From assembly GCF_014652795.1 (NCBI RefSeq), contig NZ_BMZM01000001.1, positions 62,001 through 126,000 on the forward strand: a stretch of DNA of 64,000 nucleotides, given 5' to 3'. The position numbers were made by a program, and so were the translations under genes. This document shows positions 9,173 to 17,644 of the stretch, piece after piece; the stretch's first letter is position 1; every line of letters starts with the position of its first letter. The notes under the pieces are model-generated. The model made no database searches. It was given only the letters and a program-made list of their open reading frames with translations, and had not been told where the DNA came from. This stretch comes from Kushneria pakistanensis. Lineage in GTDB: Bacteria > Pseudomonadota > Gammaproteobacteria > Pseudomonadales > Halomonadaceae.

Positions 9173-9388
9173 ACTGCAAGGATGCAGACAGAAGGCAGGA
9201 AGCTTTCGTTCAGTCAGATGGCAGGATTTTCCAGGAAGGAAAAGTGGTTCAAGTCGCCATGGACGGCGCCTGACGCTGCGGCAACGCCTGTAAATGATGT
9301 CATGTCTGCATCCTTTTTATTTTCCTTGTCGTGATATCACCTTCAGGTGACGACTTCTGGCTGGCTTCGTTTATCGAAGCCTTTTTTT
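9173..9388 (+). ncRNA. Candidate CsrA/RsmA-sequestering small RNA (CsrB/RsmZ type)
   Basis: This stretch has no good frame of its own but is densely structured. A 13-bp perfect inverted repeat (AAGGATGCAGACA 9178-9190, complement 9303-9315) encloses at least three hairpins that each show GGA in the loop. These are GAAGGC-AGGAA-GCTTTC (9191-9207), TTTTCC-AGGAA-GGAAAA (9227-9243) and CGCC-ATGGAC-GGCG (9255-9268). Six GGA triplets fall within about 90 bases. GGA in hairpin loops is the known CsrA/RsmA recognition pattern of CsrB, RsmY and RsmZ. A promoter lies upstream and a textbook terminator at 9363-9388 downstream; the RNA could also end at the T-rich run after 9315. The identity is inferred from structure only. 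Confidence 0.65.
9363..9388 (+). terminator. Strong rho-independent terminator before NUDIX gene
   Basis: Stem GGCTTCG (9363-9369), loop TTTAT, CGAAGCC (9375-9381), then seven T residues (9382-9388). It lies inside the longest possible frame of the NUDIX gene, which argues that the real coding start is downstream and that this terminator belongs to the RNA transcribed from 9173. Confidence 0.88.
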
Positions 9389-9480
9389 ATGCGTGCGCTT
9401 TACCGGGGCAGGGCTTGCAGGACTTCGAATATGCCTTAAGCAGGCGTAAGATTGCCGCTTTATGTTCGGAGAATGCCGCT

Positions 9481-9987
9481 GTGGGATCGTCACGTGTACG
9501 CGTCCAGATCGTGGATGCCCGTAACCGGCCTGTGGGGAGTGCGCGCCGATGCGATATGCGCCGTCTGCAGATGTGGCATCGCGCCGTCTACATCTTTGTG
9601 CTTGACCAGCACGACAGGCTTTGTGTCCAGCAGCGTACGCCCTGGAAGGACATCTTTCCGGATTATCGTGATCTCTGTGCTGGCGGTGTGGTGGATGCCG
9701 GAGAAACCATGGCATGTGCTGCGCGTCGTGAGCTGCAGGAAGAGCTGGGCCTGTCTCTGGCATTAACACCCTGCCTGACGCTGCATTTCGAAGATGGCAT
9801 GAACGCTTTTGGCAGCGTTTTTCTGGCGCGTTATCGGGGGGAGCCCATGACGCTTCAGGCCAGTGAAGTGTCAAGCGTTGAGTGGCTGACGCTGGATGAA
9901 GCGTTGGCGCTTGAAGATGCCACGCCTGACTCATACCAGGCGCTCAAGACCCTGGCGGACAAGAATCTCATGCCGCGGCCTGTTTGA
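9481..9987 (+). CDS. NUDIX hydrolase, YfcD-like
   Basis: A NUDIX-fold hydrolase with a perfect Nudix box (G-x5-E-x7-R-E-L-Q-E-E-L-G-L, in GGVVDAGETMACAARRELQ and the following residues). The order of blocks, VQIVDARNRPVGSARRCDMRR then HRAVYIFVLDQHDRLCVQQRT, resembles YfcD and isopentenyl-diphosphate-isomerase-like NUDIX proteins; the substrate is unknown. GTG at 9481 (168 residues) is chosen because the family begins near VRVQIVD and GGAG lies nine bases before it. The frame stays open to ATG 9331, but that extension contains a strong terminator hairpin and lacks family similarity. The start is therefore inferred. Confidence 0.82.
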   Translation: MGSSRVRVQIVDARNRPVGSARRCDMRRLQMWHRAVYIFVLDQHDRLCVQQRTPWKDIFPDYRDLCAGGVVDAGETMACAARRELQEELGLSLALTPCLTLHFEDGMNAFGSVFLARYRGEPMTLQASEVSSVEWLTLDEALALEDATPDSYQALKTLADKNLMPRPV

Positions 9988-9999
9988 TGACAGGCCGCG
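9974..9999. terminator. Hairpin at the convergent NUDIX/dgcA end
   Basis: Nine-bp arms CGCGGCCTG (9974-9982) and CAGGCCGCG (9991-9999) with an eight-base loop that includes the NUDIX stop codon. It sits between converging genes, so it is probably a bidirectional terminator, although neither strand has a T-tract. Confidence 0.6.
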
Positions 10000-10013
10000 C
10001 GGATCTCGTGAGC

Positions 10014-10991
10014 TCAGGGGCTACGTGTTTCTCTTACCCAGCCGTTGCGATAGTCCAGGGCTGGCGTATCGTCATCCGATAACCAGATGGGACCGTCCAG
10101 ATCCACGATGGAGGCCCGGGCTGCTACCGGTAGTGCTGCGCGCATGGCCATGGAGGTACCCAGCATACAGCCCACCATGATGGCCATGCCATGCTCGTGA
10201 GCCGCCTCTACCATCGCCAGTGCCTCGGTCAGCCCGCCACTTTTATCGAGCTTTATATTGATCATTTCGTAGCGTCCCTTGAGGTGTGCCACATCTGCCC
10301 GGGTATGACAGCTTTCGTCGGCACACAGGGAAACCGGATGCGAAAAGTCGGCGAGCATGGCGTCATCTCCTGCCGGTAGCGGCTGCTCGATCATCTCCAC
10401 ATTCAGACTCGCCAGCGCGTAACAGTACTGCTCGACATGTTCGGGTGCCCATGCCTCATTGGCATCAATAATGAGACGCACATCGGGTGCTGCCTCACGA
10501 ACGGCGTGCACCCGCTCGACGACCTGCTCATCGTTGAGCTTGATCTTCAAAAGACGTGCACCCTGTGCCAGCTCCTTGCGGGCCGCTTCAGCCATGTCTT
10601 CGGGAGAGGCGATGGAAATGGTATGGGCGGTCACGATCTCCTGGCCGATGGGTGGCCCCAGCCGTGCTGTCGGCGTGACGCCCTCCAGCGCGCATTCCAG
10701 TGACCACAGGGCGCAGTCCAGCGCATTGCGGGCAGGGCCGGCCGGCAGTCGCTCAAGCAGCGCTTGGCGGTCGATGCCCTGCTCGATGGCCAGTGATACT
10801 TCATCAATGTCTTCCAGTACCGACTCCACACTGTGCCCATAGCGCGGCGTGGGTTTGCTTTCTCCTGTCCCTACATGCCCATCCTGATGGATTTCAACCC
10901 GGATAACGTCAATCGATGTGCTGGCGCCTCGCGCAATGACGAAGGGCCGGTCCAGCGGCCAGGTCTGGGTATAGCGCTTGAGCGTACGCAT
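10014..10991 (-). CDS. dgcA: DgcA-type N-acetyl-D-glutamate racemase (enolase superfamily)
   Basis: A 325-residue enolase-superfamily enzyme of the dipeptide-epimerase-like subgroup. Visible catalytic features are the KIK motif (K149, K151), metal ligands D176 (IDANEAW), E202 (IEQPLP) and D225 (CADES), and the opposite-face lysine K247 (NIKLDK). On sequence alone it could be an L-Ala-D/L-Glu epimerase. Its one-base TAATG overlap with a DUF1611/DgcN gene and the nearby LysR gene favour the DgcN-DgcA pathway, in which D-glutamate is N-acetylated and then racemised. The specific function is inferred from context. Confidence 0.8.
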   Translation of the reverse strand: MRTLKRYTQTWPLDRPFVIARGASTSIDVIRVEIHQDGHVGTGESKPTPRYGHSVESVLEDIDEVSLAIEQGIDRQALLERLPAGPARNALDCALWSLECALEGVTPTARLGPPIGQEIVTAHTISIASPEDMAEAARKELAQGARLLKIKLNDEQVVERVHAVREAAPDVRLIIDANEAWAPEHVEQYCYALASLNVEMIEQPLPAGDDAMLADFSHPVSLCADESCHTRADVAHLKGRYEMINIKLDKSGGLTEALAMVEAAHEHGMAIMVGCMLGTSMAMRAALPVAARASIVDLDGPIWLSDDDTPALDYRNGWVRETRSP

Positions 10992-12025
10992 TATTGTTTT
11001 GCTCCTGTCAGCCCTGCTACCAGCGGGGCGATGCCAAAACGTACGGGGTCGGTCGCCGGCACGCCAAAGCGCTGGCTCAGTGCCTCAAGCTCACGTCGGG
11101 CGGTGGCTTCATCGACCTGGGAAGTATTAATGGAGAAACCGGCCAGCTGCACCGCCGGGTTGGTAACACGCGCTGCCGCCAGATTGGCTTCGATACAGGC
11201 AGCCATCTCCGGCATCGGTCGGTTGGGCAGATGGCGCATGTGGGGCCGCCCCAGTTCATGACACATCACGAGATAGTCAGGTTGTGCGCCATGCAACAGT
11301 CCCAGGCTGACGCCGGCGTAGGCGGGGTGAAAGAGCGAGCCCTGTCCCTCGATGATATCCCACTGTTGATCGTCACAGGCCGGACTCAGCCATTCCACCG
11401 CACCCGAAATGAAATCGGCAATCACGGCATCGATGGCCACGCCTTCACCGGCGATGAGTACACCGCACTGCCCGGTGGCGCGAAAGTGCGCGTTGAGCCC
11501 TGCCTGTTCAAGCCCGCGCTGCAGGGCGAGCGAGCTGAACATCTTGCCCAGCGAGCAGTCGGTACCTACTGTCAGTACGCGTGTGCCACTGCGGGGTTCA
11601 CCAGTGCCGACTTCCAGGGGGGGATGATTGTGACGAATGTCATGCAGCGTTACACCATGTTCCCGGGCCAGCTCGGGAACCCCTTCAATGGCCGTCAGGC
11701 GCTGATGCATGCCGCTGGCAATGTCCATGCCGTGAGAAATCGCCTGGCAGATCACATCACGCCAGTGGGCCGGCAGTTTGCCGCCGGAGTTGGCCACGCC
11801 GATGACCAGCGTTCGCGCGCCTCGCGCGACGGCGTCTTCAATGCTGACATCCTCGATGCCCACGCTGACGGTGCGCTCGGTCATGCGCAGCTGTCCTACG
11901 GCCTTTTCAGGGCGCCAGATCACTACCGCACGGGCCATCTTGGCAGAGACGCTGTCCTCGATATCCCCGAGAAACAGCAGGTAGGGTGAAACAATGTCAG
12001 CGGGACGATAGGACATGGCAGTCAT
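10991..12025 (-). CDS. dgcN: DgcN-type N-acetyltransferase (DUF1611)
   Basis: A 344-residue DUF1611 protein. It has a nucleotide-binding-like loop (VLTVGTDCSLGKMFSSLALQ, about 156-175) and the motifs IEGQGSLFHPAYAGVSLGLLHG and VMCHELGR typical of the family. Characterised marine members (DgcN) acetylate D-glutamate as the first step of its catabolism, with DgcA as partner. Two starts, codons 1 and 4, are close together; GGAG lies seven bases before the first. The stop overlaps the dgcA start by one base, so the two are translated as a unit. Confidence 0.82.
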   Translation of the reverse strand: MTAMSYRPADIVSPYLLFLGDIEDSVSAKMARAVVIWRPEKAVGQLRMTERTVSVGIEDVSIEDAVARGARTLVIGVANSGGKLPAHWRDVICQAISHGMDIASGMHQRLTAIEGVPELAREHGVTLHDIRHNHPPLEVGTGEPRSGTRVLTVGTDCSLGKMFSSLALQRGLEQAGLNAHFRATGQCGVLIAGEGVAIDAVIADFISGAVEWLSPACDDQQWDIIEGQGSLFHPAYAGVSLGLLHGAQPDYLVMCHELGRPHMRHLPNRPMPEMAACIEANLAAARVTNPAVQLAGFSINTSQVDEATARRELEALSQRFGVPATDPVRFGIAPLVAGLTGAKQ

Positions 12026-12059
12026 CAGGGGCTCCGTGGCTGTACTGGCAGTTGTACTA

Positions 12060-12149
12060 ACAGAATGGCTGTATGGGTATATTGTCAGTGTCGCTGAAAA
12101 GCGCCATGCCTTCGAATGCTGTTATATGGTCAGGGTATAACCATTCTGT
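12060..12149. promoter_or_regulatory. LysR-type operator region upstream of dgcN
   Basis: The 151-base gap between the lysR gene and dgcN carries two nested symmetries. One is GTTATA-N9-TATAAC (12121-12141), which fits a LysR-type dyad. The other is a 9-bp inverted repeat ACAGAATGG (12060-12068)/CCATTCTGT (12141-12149) spaced 72 bases apart, whose right arm abuts the dyad. They suggest regulator sites with possible looping or bending. Confidence 0.55.
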
Positions 12150-12176
12150 ATACTTGTGATGCAGGCAAGGGGCTGC

Positions 12177-13061
12177 CTAGTCTGACGTTACGCCGTTCAA
12201 CTGCTCGATAATTAGCGTGCGAAGGCGGTGCGCCGAGTGGGGGAGCGGAACATGGGATGCGCTCAATAGCGCCACATCCATGTTGAGGGCCGGTGCCAAT
12301 GGCAGCACCTGTAGCCGGTCGCGGTAGCGTTCGGCCGTAAAGGGATCGACGATGCCCGTACCGCCGCCGGCCATCACCATTTCGGCGATCACACTATAGG
12401 TCTTGATCCGCAGGCGTGTTGCAGGGATCAGACGGGCCTCGCTGAGAGCATTGTCGAGCAGGGTGCCCAGCGGGTCGTCACCGGGCATAAGTATCAGACC
12501 ATGGGCATTGAGCCATTCAAGCGTGACCGGACAGGGGGCGACCATGCCCGAGGGCAGCAATGCCTTCATCGGTGCCTGCATCAGGTGTTCGCACTGGATG
12601 CCTTCAGGCGCCGGCTGTGCAAAGGTCAGCGCCAGATCCAGATGGTGGGCCAGCAGCTCTTCACACAGTGTCGAAAAGTGCGACGTCACCAGTTCAATCT
12701 CAAGCGCCGGCAGCGTCTTTTGCAACGTGATCAGTGCCTTTGGCATGATCAGATGTCCCAGCGCATGAGAGGCTCCCAGTCGCAGCGTCTGGTCAATGCC
12801 GTGGCGTAGCTGGCGGCCCAGCTGCTCCACGACATTAAGCTGTCTCACGGCAGTCTCGATGGCCGGCCAGAGCCTGAGGGCTTCAGGCGTGGGGGTAAGG
12901 CCGCGGGGATGTCGCTTGAACAGACTGACGCCCAGCACTGATTCCGCATGCGCCAGCGTTCGCGTCACACTGGGCTGAGAAACGTTGAGATGGCGTGCAG
13001 CGGCGCTGACGCTGCCACAGCTGATCAGGGCGTGAAAGATTTCGATGTGACGCAGTTTCAT
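12177..13061 (-). CDS. LysR-family regulator, probably of dgcN-dgcA
   Basis: A 294-residue LysR-type regulator. The N-terminal winged helix is MKLRHIEIFHALISCGSVSAAARHLNVSQPSVTRTLAHAESVLG, followed by an effector-binding domain of two alpha/beta lobes (TLRLGASHALGHLIMP..., GGGTGIVDPFTAERY). It lies on the same strand directly upstream of dgcN-dgcA. That arrangement and the dyad in the gap suggest it is the pathway regulator (DgcR-like), sensing D-glutamate or a derivative. The regulatory target is inferred from position. Confidence 0.85.
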   Translation of the reverse strand: MKLRHIEIFHALISCGSVSAAARHLNVSQPSVTRTLAHAESVLGVSLFKRHPRGLTPTPEALRLWPAIETAVRQLNVVEQLGRQLRHGIDQTLRLGASHALGHLIMPKALITLQKTLPALEIELVTSHFSTLCEELLAHHLDLALTFAQPAPEGIQCEHLMQAPMKALLPSGMVAPCPVTLEWLNAHGLILMPGDDPLGTLLDNALSEARLIPATRLRIKTYSVIAEMVMAGGGTGIVDPFTAERYRDRLQVLPLAPALNMDVALLSASHVPLPHSAHRLRTLIIEQLNGVTSD

Positions 13062-13256
13062 GACGCACCATCATGTCGGCAGACAGGTTCATGATGCCTG
13101 CTTGTGACCATGATGGCATCATGCGCCAGGGCGTCATTGCCGCGGCAGCGGTTTTGAAAGCACTGGCCTTTTGTACCAGGTTATGAAAGCTTACGCGCCG
13201 CGTGAGGGGTTTTTGGGCCCGACGGTAAACATCTGAACTGACCATGGAGAAGACAT

Positions 13257-15716
13257 GTGGCTTTGAAGAGGCTGTTTTATTGGCTTCGCCTGCCCCTTTT
13301 GGTGCTTTTGCTGAGCACTGTATCGGTAGCAGCGATAGCCGAACCCCAGGCTGGCGAAGCGTCTTCGCCATCTTCCGAGCAAACCTCTTATGCGGCGCTG
13401 GCGGATCTGCTTGAGAACGAACAGACGCGTAACGAAATGATTTCACAGCTGCGCCATATTGCGCAGGGTGAAGCACCCTCTCCCGAAACCTCCGAGACAG
13501 CCGCCGGCGTGCCGGTTCAGGAGCAGTCTCTGGGCGGACGTATTGCGGACATGACGCAAAACTTTGCTCAGGGGATCGCCGAGGATGTGACCAACGCCAT
13601 CGCTTCTTTCCGTAGTGCCGGTGATGGCGAAGGCGCCGGACTTCCCTGGTCACTCTGGGGCGGCATCCTGCTGGCCTTTGGCATCGCGGTAGTGTCCACG
13701 GTTGTTGCCTTTTTTGTGCTGCGGGCACTGGTAGCACGCATTTATCGTCGTATCGATCAATGGGTCGCCAGCCAGCCTGTTCCTGCTGCCGCACAGCCGG
13801 TGGAAGCCGGTAACGAGGAGGAGCAGGAGATCCTCAGCGAAAAGGAACAAAAGCAGGCAGCAGGGGCGCTTCTCAGACGCTGGAGTGCCGTGCTCGGGGC
13901 CTTGCTGATCGATGTCATCGTGATCGTGCTGGCCGGTGCCGCAGGCTACCTTGTCAGTCTGTTTGGTGCGGGTGAAACCGGAGAGATCGGTCGCACTGAA
14001 TCACTTTTCATTAACGCCTTTGTCATCGTCGAGATCGTCAAGGCATTGATCAGGATGGTGTTTTCCACGCGCTATGACTCGCTGCGCCTTTTTGCGATGT
14101 CGAGTGACACCGCGTCGTACTGGAACCGCTGGCTGGCACGCGTGGTCGGTATTACCGGCTACGGCCTGATGGTGGCAGTGCCCATGATCAATGCCATGTT
14201 GTCTCCGGCAGCCGGGCAGATGGTCAGCCTGCTCATCATGATCGGGGTCTACATCTATGCCGTGCGCGTGGTGCTTAAAAACCGCATCACACTGCGTGAT
14301 AACCTCAATAAGCGCGCCGACGAGAGCAATTTTGCCTTTTTCAGCACGCTGCTGCGCATCCTCGGGCGTACCTGGCATCTATTTGCGCTGGCCTATTTCA
14401 CCGTGCTGCTGGTAGTCAGCCAGGTGCAGCCAGCACAGGCGCTGCCGTTCATGGCGCATGCCACCGTGCAGACGCTGCTGGCGGTCGGGATTGGTATTCT
14501 GATTTCCTCGGTGCTTACCATTGCGCTGGCACGTCGCATTCATCTTTCCGAAAATCTGCGCGAGCGTCTTCCCATGCTGGAAGAGCGCGTCAACTCCTAT
14601 GTGCCCAAGGCATTGAGAGGCCTGCGCATTCTGTTGGGCATCTTCGTAATCCTGACAGTACTGGATGCCTGGCATGCCTTTGACCTGCCGGGTTGGCTGT
14701 CATCGGAAAGTGGTGCCGAGACCATCGGCATGATCGTGCACGTGGCGATTATTCTCTTCATCTCCACGCTGATCTGGACCGTGGTGGCCAGCTTTATCGA
14801 GCATCGCCTGAGCGCGGCTTCTGCGCCCAGTGCCCGCGAAAAAACGCTGCTGTCACTGTTTCGCAATGCGATTCTGATTTTGATCGTGACCATGACGGTG
14901 CTGATCGTGCTGTCGCAGATCGGCATCAATATCGGCCCGCTGATTGCCGGTGCCGGTGTGGTCGGTCTGGCCATCGGCTTTGGCGCCCAGAAGCTGGTGC
15001 AGGACATCATTACCGGGGTATTCATTCAGCTGGAAAATGCCATGAATACCGGCGATGTGGTGGGTGTGGCCGGGCTGACCGGTACTGCCGAAAAAATCAC
15101 CATTCGTTCGGTAGGACTGCGGACGCTGGATGGCACTTTCCATGTCATTCCCTTCTCCTCGGTTGATACCGTTTCCAACTACATGCGCGACTTTGCCTAC
15201 CATGTCGGCGAATACGGCATTGCCTATCGCGAGAACGTGGATAACGCCATCCTCCACCTGCGCGAGGCCTTTGCCGAGCTGATGAGCAATCCGGATCAGG
15301 CTGTCAATGTCATTGATGACATGGCAGTGCCTGGCGTGGTGTCGCTGGCGGACAGCTCGGTCAATATCCGCATCATGATCAAGACCAAGCCCGGCACGCA
15401 GTGGGGGGTAGGGCGAGAGTTCAACCGTCTGGTCAAAAAGCATTTCGATGCGGCTGGTATCGAGATTCCATATCCGCATACCACGCTCTATTTCGGGCAG
15501 GACAAGAACGGTGGCGCGCCGCCGGCCAATGTTCACGTGCTCGACGAATATGTGGTGGAAGAAGGTCAGGCCGGTGCGGCGGGTCAGACACCCTCACGCA
15601 AGGGGGCGAAAGCCGTCTCGACCGGACAGGCAGAGCACAGCCGCCTGCAGGAGAAGGAAAAGCTGCCTGATGAAGATAATGATGAGGGGGATGATGGCAA
15701 CGACGTGGATCGTTAA
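13257..15716 (+). CDS. Large MscS-family mechanosensitive channel
   Basis: An 819-residue inner-membrane channel. GTG at 13257 follows GGAGAAG and opens a signal-like segment (MALKRLFYWLRLPLLVLLL). A periplasmic N-terminal extension (about 30-125) and many membrane helices come next. The MscS pore region GPLIAGAGVVGLAIGFGAQK and QDIITGVFIQLENAMNTGDVV (near residues 560-605), a beta domain and a cytoplasmic vestibule follow. The acidic tail (about 790-819) is rich in Asp and Glu. It resembles the larger E. coli homologues (YbiO type) that release solutes on hypo-osmotic shock, fitting a halophile. It is divergent from the lysR gene. Confidence 0.92.
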   Translation: MALKRLFYWLRLPLLVLLLSTVSVAAIAEPQAGEASSPSSEQTSYAALADLLENEQTRNEMISQLRHIAQGEAPSPETSETAAGVPVQEQSLGGRIADMTQNFAQGIAEDVTNAIASFRSAGDGEGAGLPWSLWGGILLAFGIAVVSTVVAFFVLRALVARIYRRIDQWVASQPVPAAAQPVEAGNEEEQEILSEKEQKQAAGALLRRWSAVLGALLIDVIVIVLAGAAGYLVSLFGAGETGEIGRTESLFINAFVIVEIVKALIRMVFSTRYDSLRLFAMSSDTASYWNRWLARVVGITGYGLMVAVPMINAMLSPAAGQMVSLLIMIGVYIYAVRVVLKNRITLRDNLNKRADESNFAFFSTLLRILGRTWHLFALAYFTVLLVVSQVQPAQALPFMAHATVQTLLAVGIGILISSVLTIALARRIHLSENLRERLPMLEERVNSYVPKALRGLRILLGIFVILTVLDAWHAFDLPGWLSSESGAETIGMIVHVAIILFISTLIWTVVASFIEHRLSAASAPSAREKTLLSLFRNAILILIVTMTVLIVLSQIGINIGPLIAGAGVVGLAIGFGAQKLVQDIITGVFIQLENAMNTGDVVGVAGLTGTAEKITIRSVGLRTLDGTFHVIPFSSVDTVSNYMRDFAYHVGEYGIAYRENVDNAILHLREAFAELMSNPDQAVNVIDDMAVPGVVSLADSSVNIRIMIKTKPGTQWGVGREFNRLVKKHFDAAGIEIPYPHTTLYFGQDKNGGAPPANVHVLDEYVVEEGQAGAAGQTPSRKGAKAVSTGQAEHSRLQEKEKLPDEDNDEGDDGNDVDR

Positions 15717-15738
15717 ATCGACGTCATCGCCATGAATG

Positions 15739-15767
15739 AAAGGGGCATCCACTGGATGCCCCTTTTT
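15739..15767. terminator. Bidirectional terminator after mscS-type gene
   Basis: Stem AGGGGCATCC (15741-15750) with GGATGCCCCT (15754-15763), loop ACT. It is flanked by A residues on the left and five T residues on the right. It lies between two converging genes and can end both transcripts. Confidence 0.85.
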
Positions 15768-15804
15768 CATGCGCCGATGATTTTTCATGAATTGATGGCA
15801 ATCC

Positions 15805-16215
15805 TCAGGTGCCTGCCTGGCGCCGTGTGATCACGACCTCCATGAGCATGTTGTAGCGGTGGCGCGTCATCATGGTGGTCAATCCGGAAAAGAGCAGCCA
15901 GAAACCGCGTCGCCAGCGAGTCAGCTTCCAGACATGAAAGGTCAATTGGCGAAGCAGGCGGTCTTCATCAAACGCGCGCCACTCTCCGGCCAGCGACACC
16001 TGATGACGCACCAGTACCGGTGACATCTCGACACGATAGATGCGCTCAAGCTCATCGGTGGTGAAGTCATATTGTTCGATGACATCGGCCATGTGGGCGT
16101 AGTCGCGCTCGCCGGGTTCACGGTCCAGCCATAGCGGGGCCAGTGCCATCCACAGATCGCGACGATGATCGAGCAGACGCTGTGGGTCATTCATGTTGTC
16201 ATGAGGAGATGACAC
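15805..16215 (-). CDS. DUF7079 family protein
   Basis: A 136-residue protein with the pattern RRDLWMALAPLWLDREPGERD and ELERIYRVEMSPVLVRHQVS, then LAGEWRAFDEDRLLRQL, which I recognise as DUF7079-like. It has no signal peptide or clear catalytic motif. A weakly hydrophobic segment near WLLFSGLTTMMTRHRYNMLM may be membrane-associated. GTG at 16215 is preceded by AGGA; ATG at 16194 (MNDPQRLL) is an alternative start without a good ribosome site. The function is unknown. Confidence 0.7.
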   Translation of the reverse strand: MSSPHDNMNDPQRLLDHRRDLWMALAPLWLDREPGERDYAHMADVIEQYDFTTDELERIYRVEMSPVLVRHQVSLAGEWRAFDEDRLLRQLTFHVWKLTRWRRGFWLLFSGLTTMMTRHRYNMLMEVVITRRQAGT

Positions 16216-16292
16216 CGTTTTTCATCCTGCAATAGGGAAGCGGTTCAGGGACATTGCCCCAGGCTTGTGCGGACACCTGCGCCCGTACCCGG

Positions 16293-16330
16293 TAAAATAC
16301 GCGTCAGGTCGCCATGACTCAATTTTGAGT
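16293..16330 (+). promoter_or_regulatory. Putative -10 box and palindromic operator before fabV
   Basis: TAAAAT (16293-16298) could be a -10 box, though no clear -35 box is present. Eighteen bases downstream lies a perfect 14-bp palindrome, ACTCAA-TT-TTGAGT (16317-16330), in the fabV leader. That position would suit a repressor site. The cognate regulator is unknown. Confidence 0.45.
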
Positions 16331-16436
16331 GGCGCAGGGCACCCGACAGCGCAGCCGTCATGGGTGCAGCCTTCTTTGGAGGGTATTTCATCGGTTGAAA
16401 TGCCGTCTGTTTACATTACTGGCAAGAGAGGTGAGT

Positions 16437-17636
16437 GTGGTTATCCATCCCAAGGTTCGTGGTTTTATCTGTACGACAACCCATCCGGTAGGCTGCGAGC
16501 AGAACGTGCGCGAGCAGATTGAGATCACGCGCTCGCGCGGTGCCATCGAAGGTGGACCCAAAAAGGTATTGGTGATTGGGGCATCCACCGGTTATGGCCT
16601 GTCGGCGCGGATCACCGCCGCCTTTGGATGTGGCGCCGACACGCTGGGCGTGTTCTTTGAAAAGCCGGGCACCGAAACCCGTCCGGGTTCGGCCGGCTGG
16701 TACAACTCGGCGGCCTTTGATCGACTGGCCAGCGAAGAAGGGCTTTACAGCCGTTCGATCAACGGCGACGCCTTCGCGCATGAAACGCGCGATCAGGCCA
16801 TCGAGATGATTAAAAACGAGATGGGCGGTCAGATTGATCTGGTGGTCTATTCGCTGGCCTCACCGGTGCGCAAGCTGCCCGACAGCGGCGAAGTGGTTAA
16901 ATCGGCTCTCAAGCCGATCGGTGATACCTACCGAGCCACGGCACTGGATACCAACAGGGATCAGATCATCGAAGCCTCGGTCGAGCCCGCCTCGCAGGAA
17001 GAAATCGACAATACCATTCGCGTCATGGGTGGCGAAGACTGGGAACTCTGGATCGACGCCCTTGATCAGGCCGGTGTGCTAGCCGAAGGCGCCAGTACGG
17101 TCGCCTTCAGCTACATCGGTACCGAAATCACCTGGCCGATCTACTGGCACGGCTCACTGGGCAAGGCCAAGGAAGATCTGGACCGCGCCGCCCAGGCACT
17201 TGATGCGCGTCTGAGCGAGAAGGGCGGACATGCCAACGTTGCCGTGCTCAAGTCCGTGGTCACCCAGGCCAGTGCCGCCATTCCGGTCATGCCGCTGTAT
17301 ATCTCGATGGTTTATCGCATCATGAAGGAAAAGAACCTGCATGAAGGCACCATCGATCAGCTCAACCGCCTGTTTCATGAGCATCTGACCGCAGATCAGT
17401 TGCCGGCACTGGATGATGCCGGACGCATGCGTCTGGACGATCGTGAGCTGCGTGATGACGTGCAGGATGCGTGCAAGGCATTGTGGCCGCAGGTGACCAG
17501 CGACAACGTGTTTGAACTGACCGATTATGCCGGTTACAAGCATGAGTTTCTCAAGCTGTTCGGCTTTGATCGCGATGACGTTGATTATGATGCCGACGTC
17601 AATCCGAAGGTCGATTTCGACGTGGTACAGCTCTAA
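16437..17636 (+). CDS. fabV: Enoyl-ACP/trans-2-enoyl-CoA reductase FabV
   Basis: FabV reduces trans-2-enoyl-ACP in the last step of fatty-acid elongation and is typically triclosan-resistant. The product (399 residues from GTG 16437) begins with the family block [19 protein letters not shown]. It has a nucleotide-binding loop [15 protein letters not shown] and the active-site Tyr-x8-Lys (Y236/K245 in [10 protein letters not shown]). The length matches Yersinia-type FabV. GTG at 16431 is an alternative start two codons upstream; the much longer open frame from 16329 lacks similarity. No other fab genes are adjacent. Confidence 0.95.
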   Translation: MVIHPKVRGFICTTTHPVGCEQNVREQIEITRSRGAIEGGPKKVLVIGASTGYGLSARITAAFGCGADTLGVFFEKPGTETRPGSAGWYNSAAFDRLASEEGLYSRSINGDAFAHETRDQAIEMIKNEMGGQIDLVVYSLASPVRKLPDSGEVVKSALKPIGDTYRATALDTNRDQIIEASVEPASQEEIDNTIRVMGGEDWELWIDALDQAGVLAEGASTVAFSYIGTEITWPIYWHGSLGKAKEDLDRAAQALDARLSEKGGHANVAVLKSVVTQASAAIPVMPLYISMVYRIMKEKNLHEGTIDQLNRLFHEHLTADQLPALDDAGRMRLDDRELRDDVQDACKALWPQVTSDNVFELTDYAGYKHEFLKLFGFDRDDVDYDADVNPKVDFDVVQL

Positions 17637-17644
17637 GGATCATC

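Noticed and set aside
9173-9388. 6S RNA or SRP RNA as identity of the small RNA
   Set aside because: The element lacks the SRP GGAAGCAGCC core and the size and central bubble of 6S RNA; GGA-loop hairpins fit the CsrB/Rsm class better.
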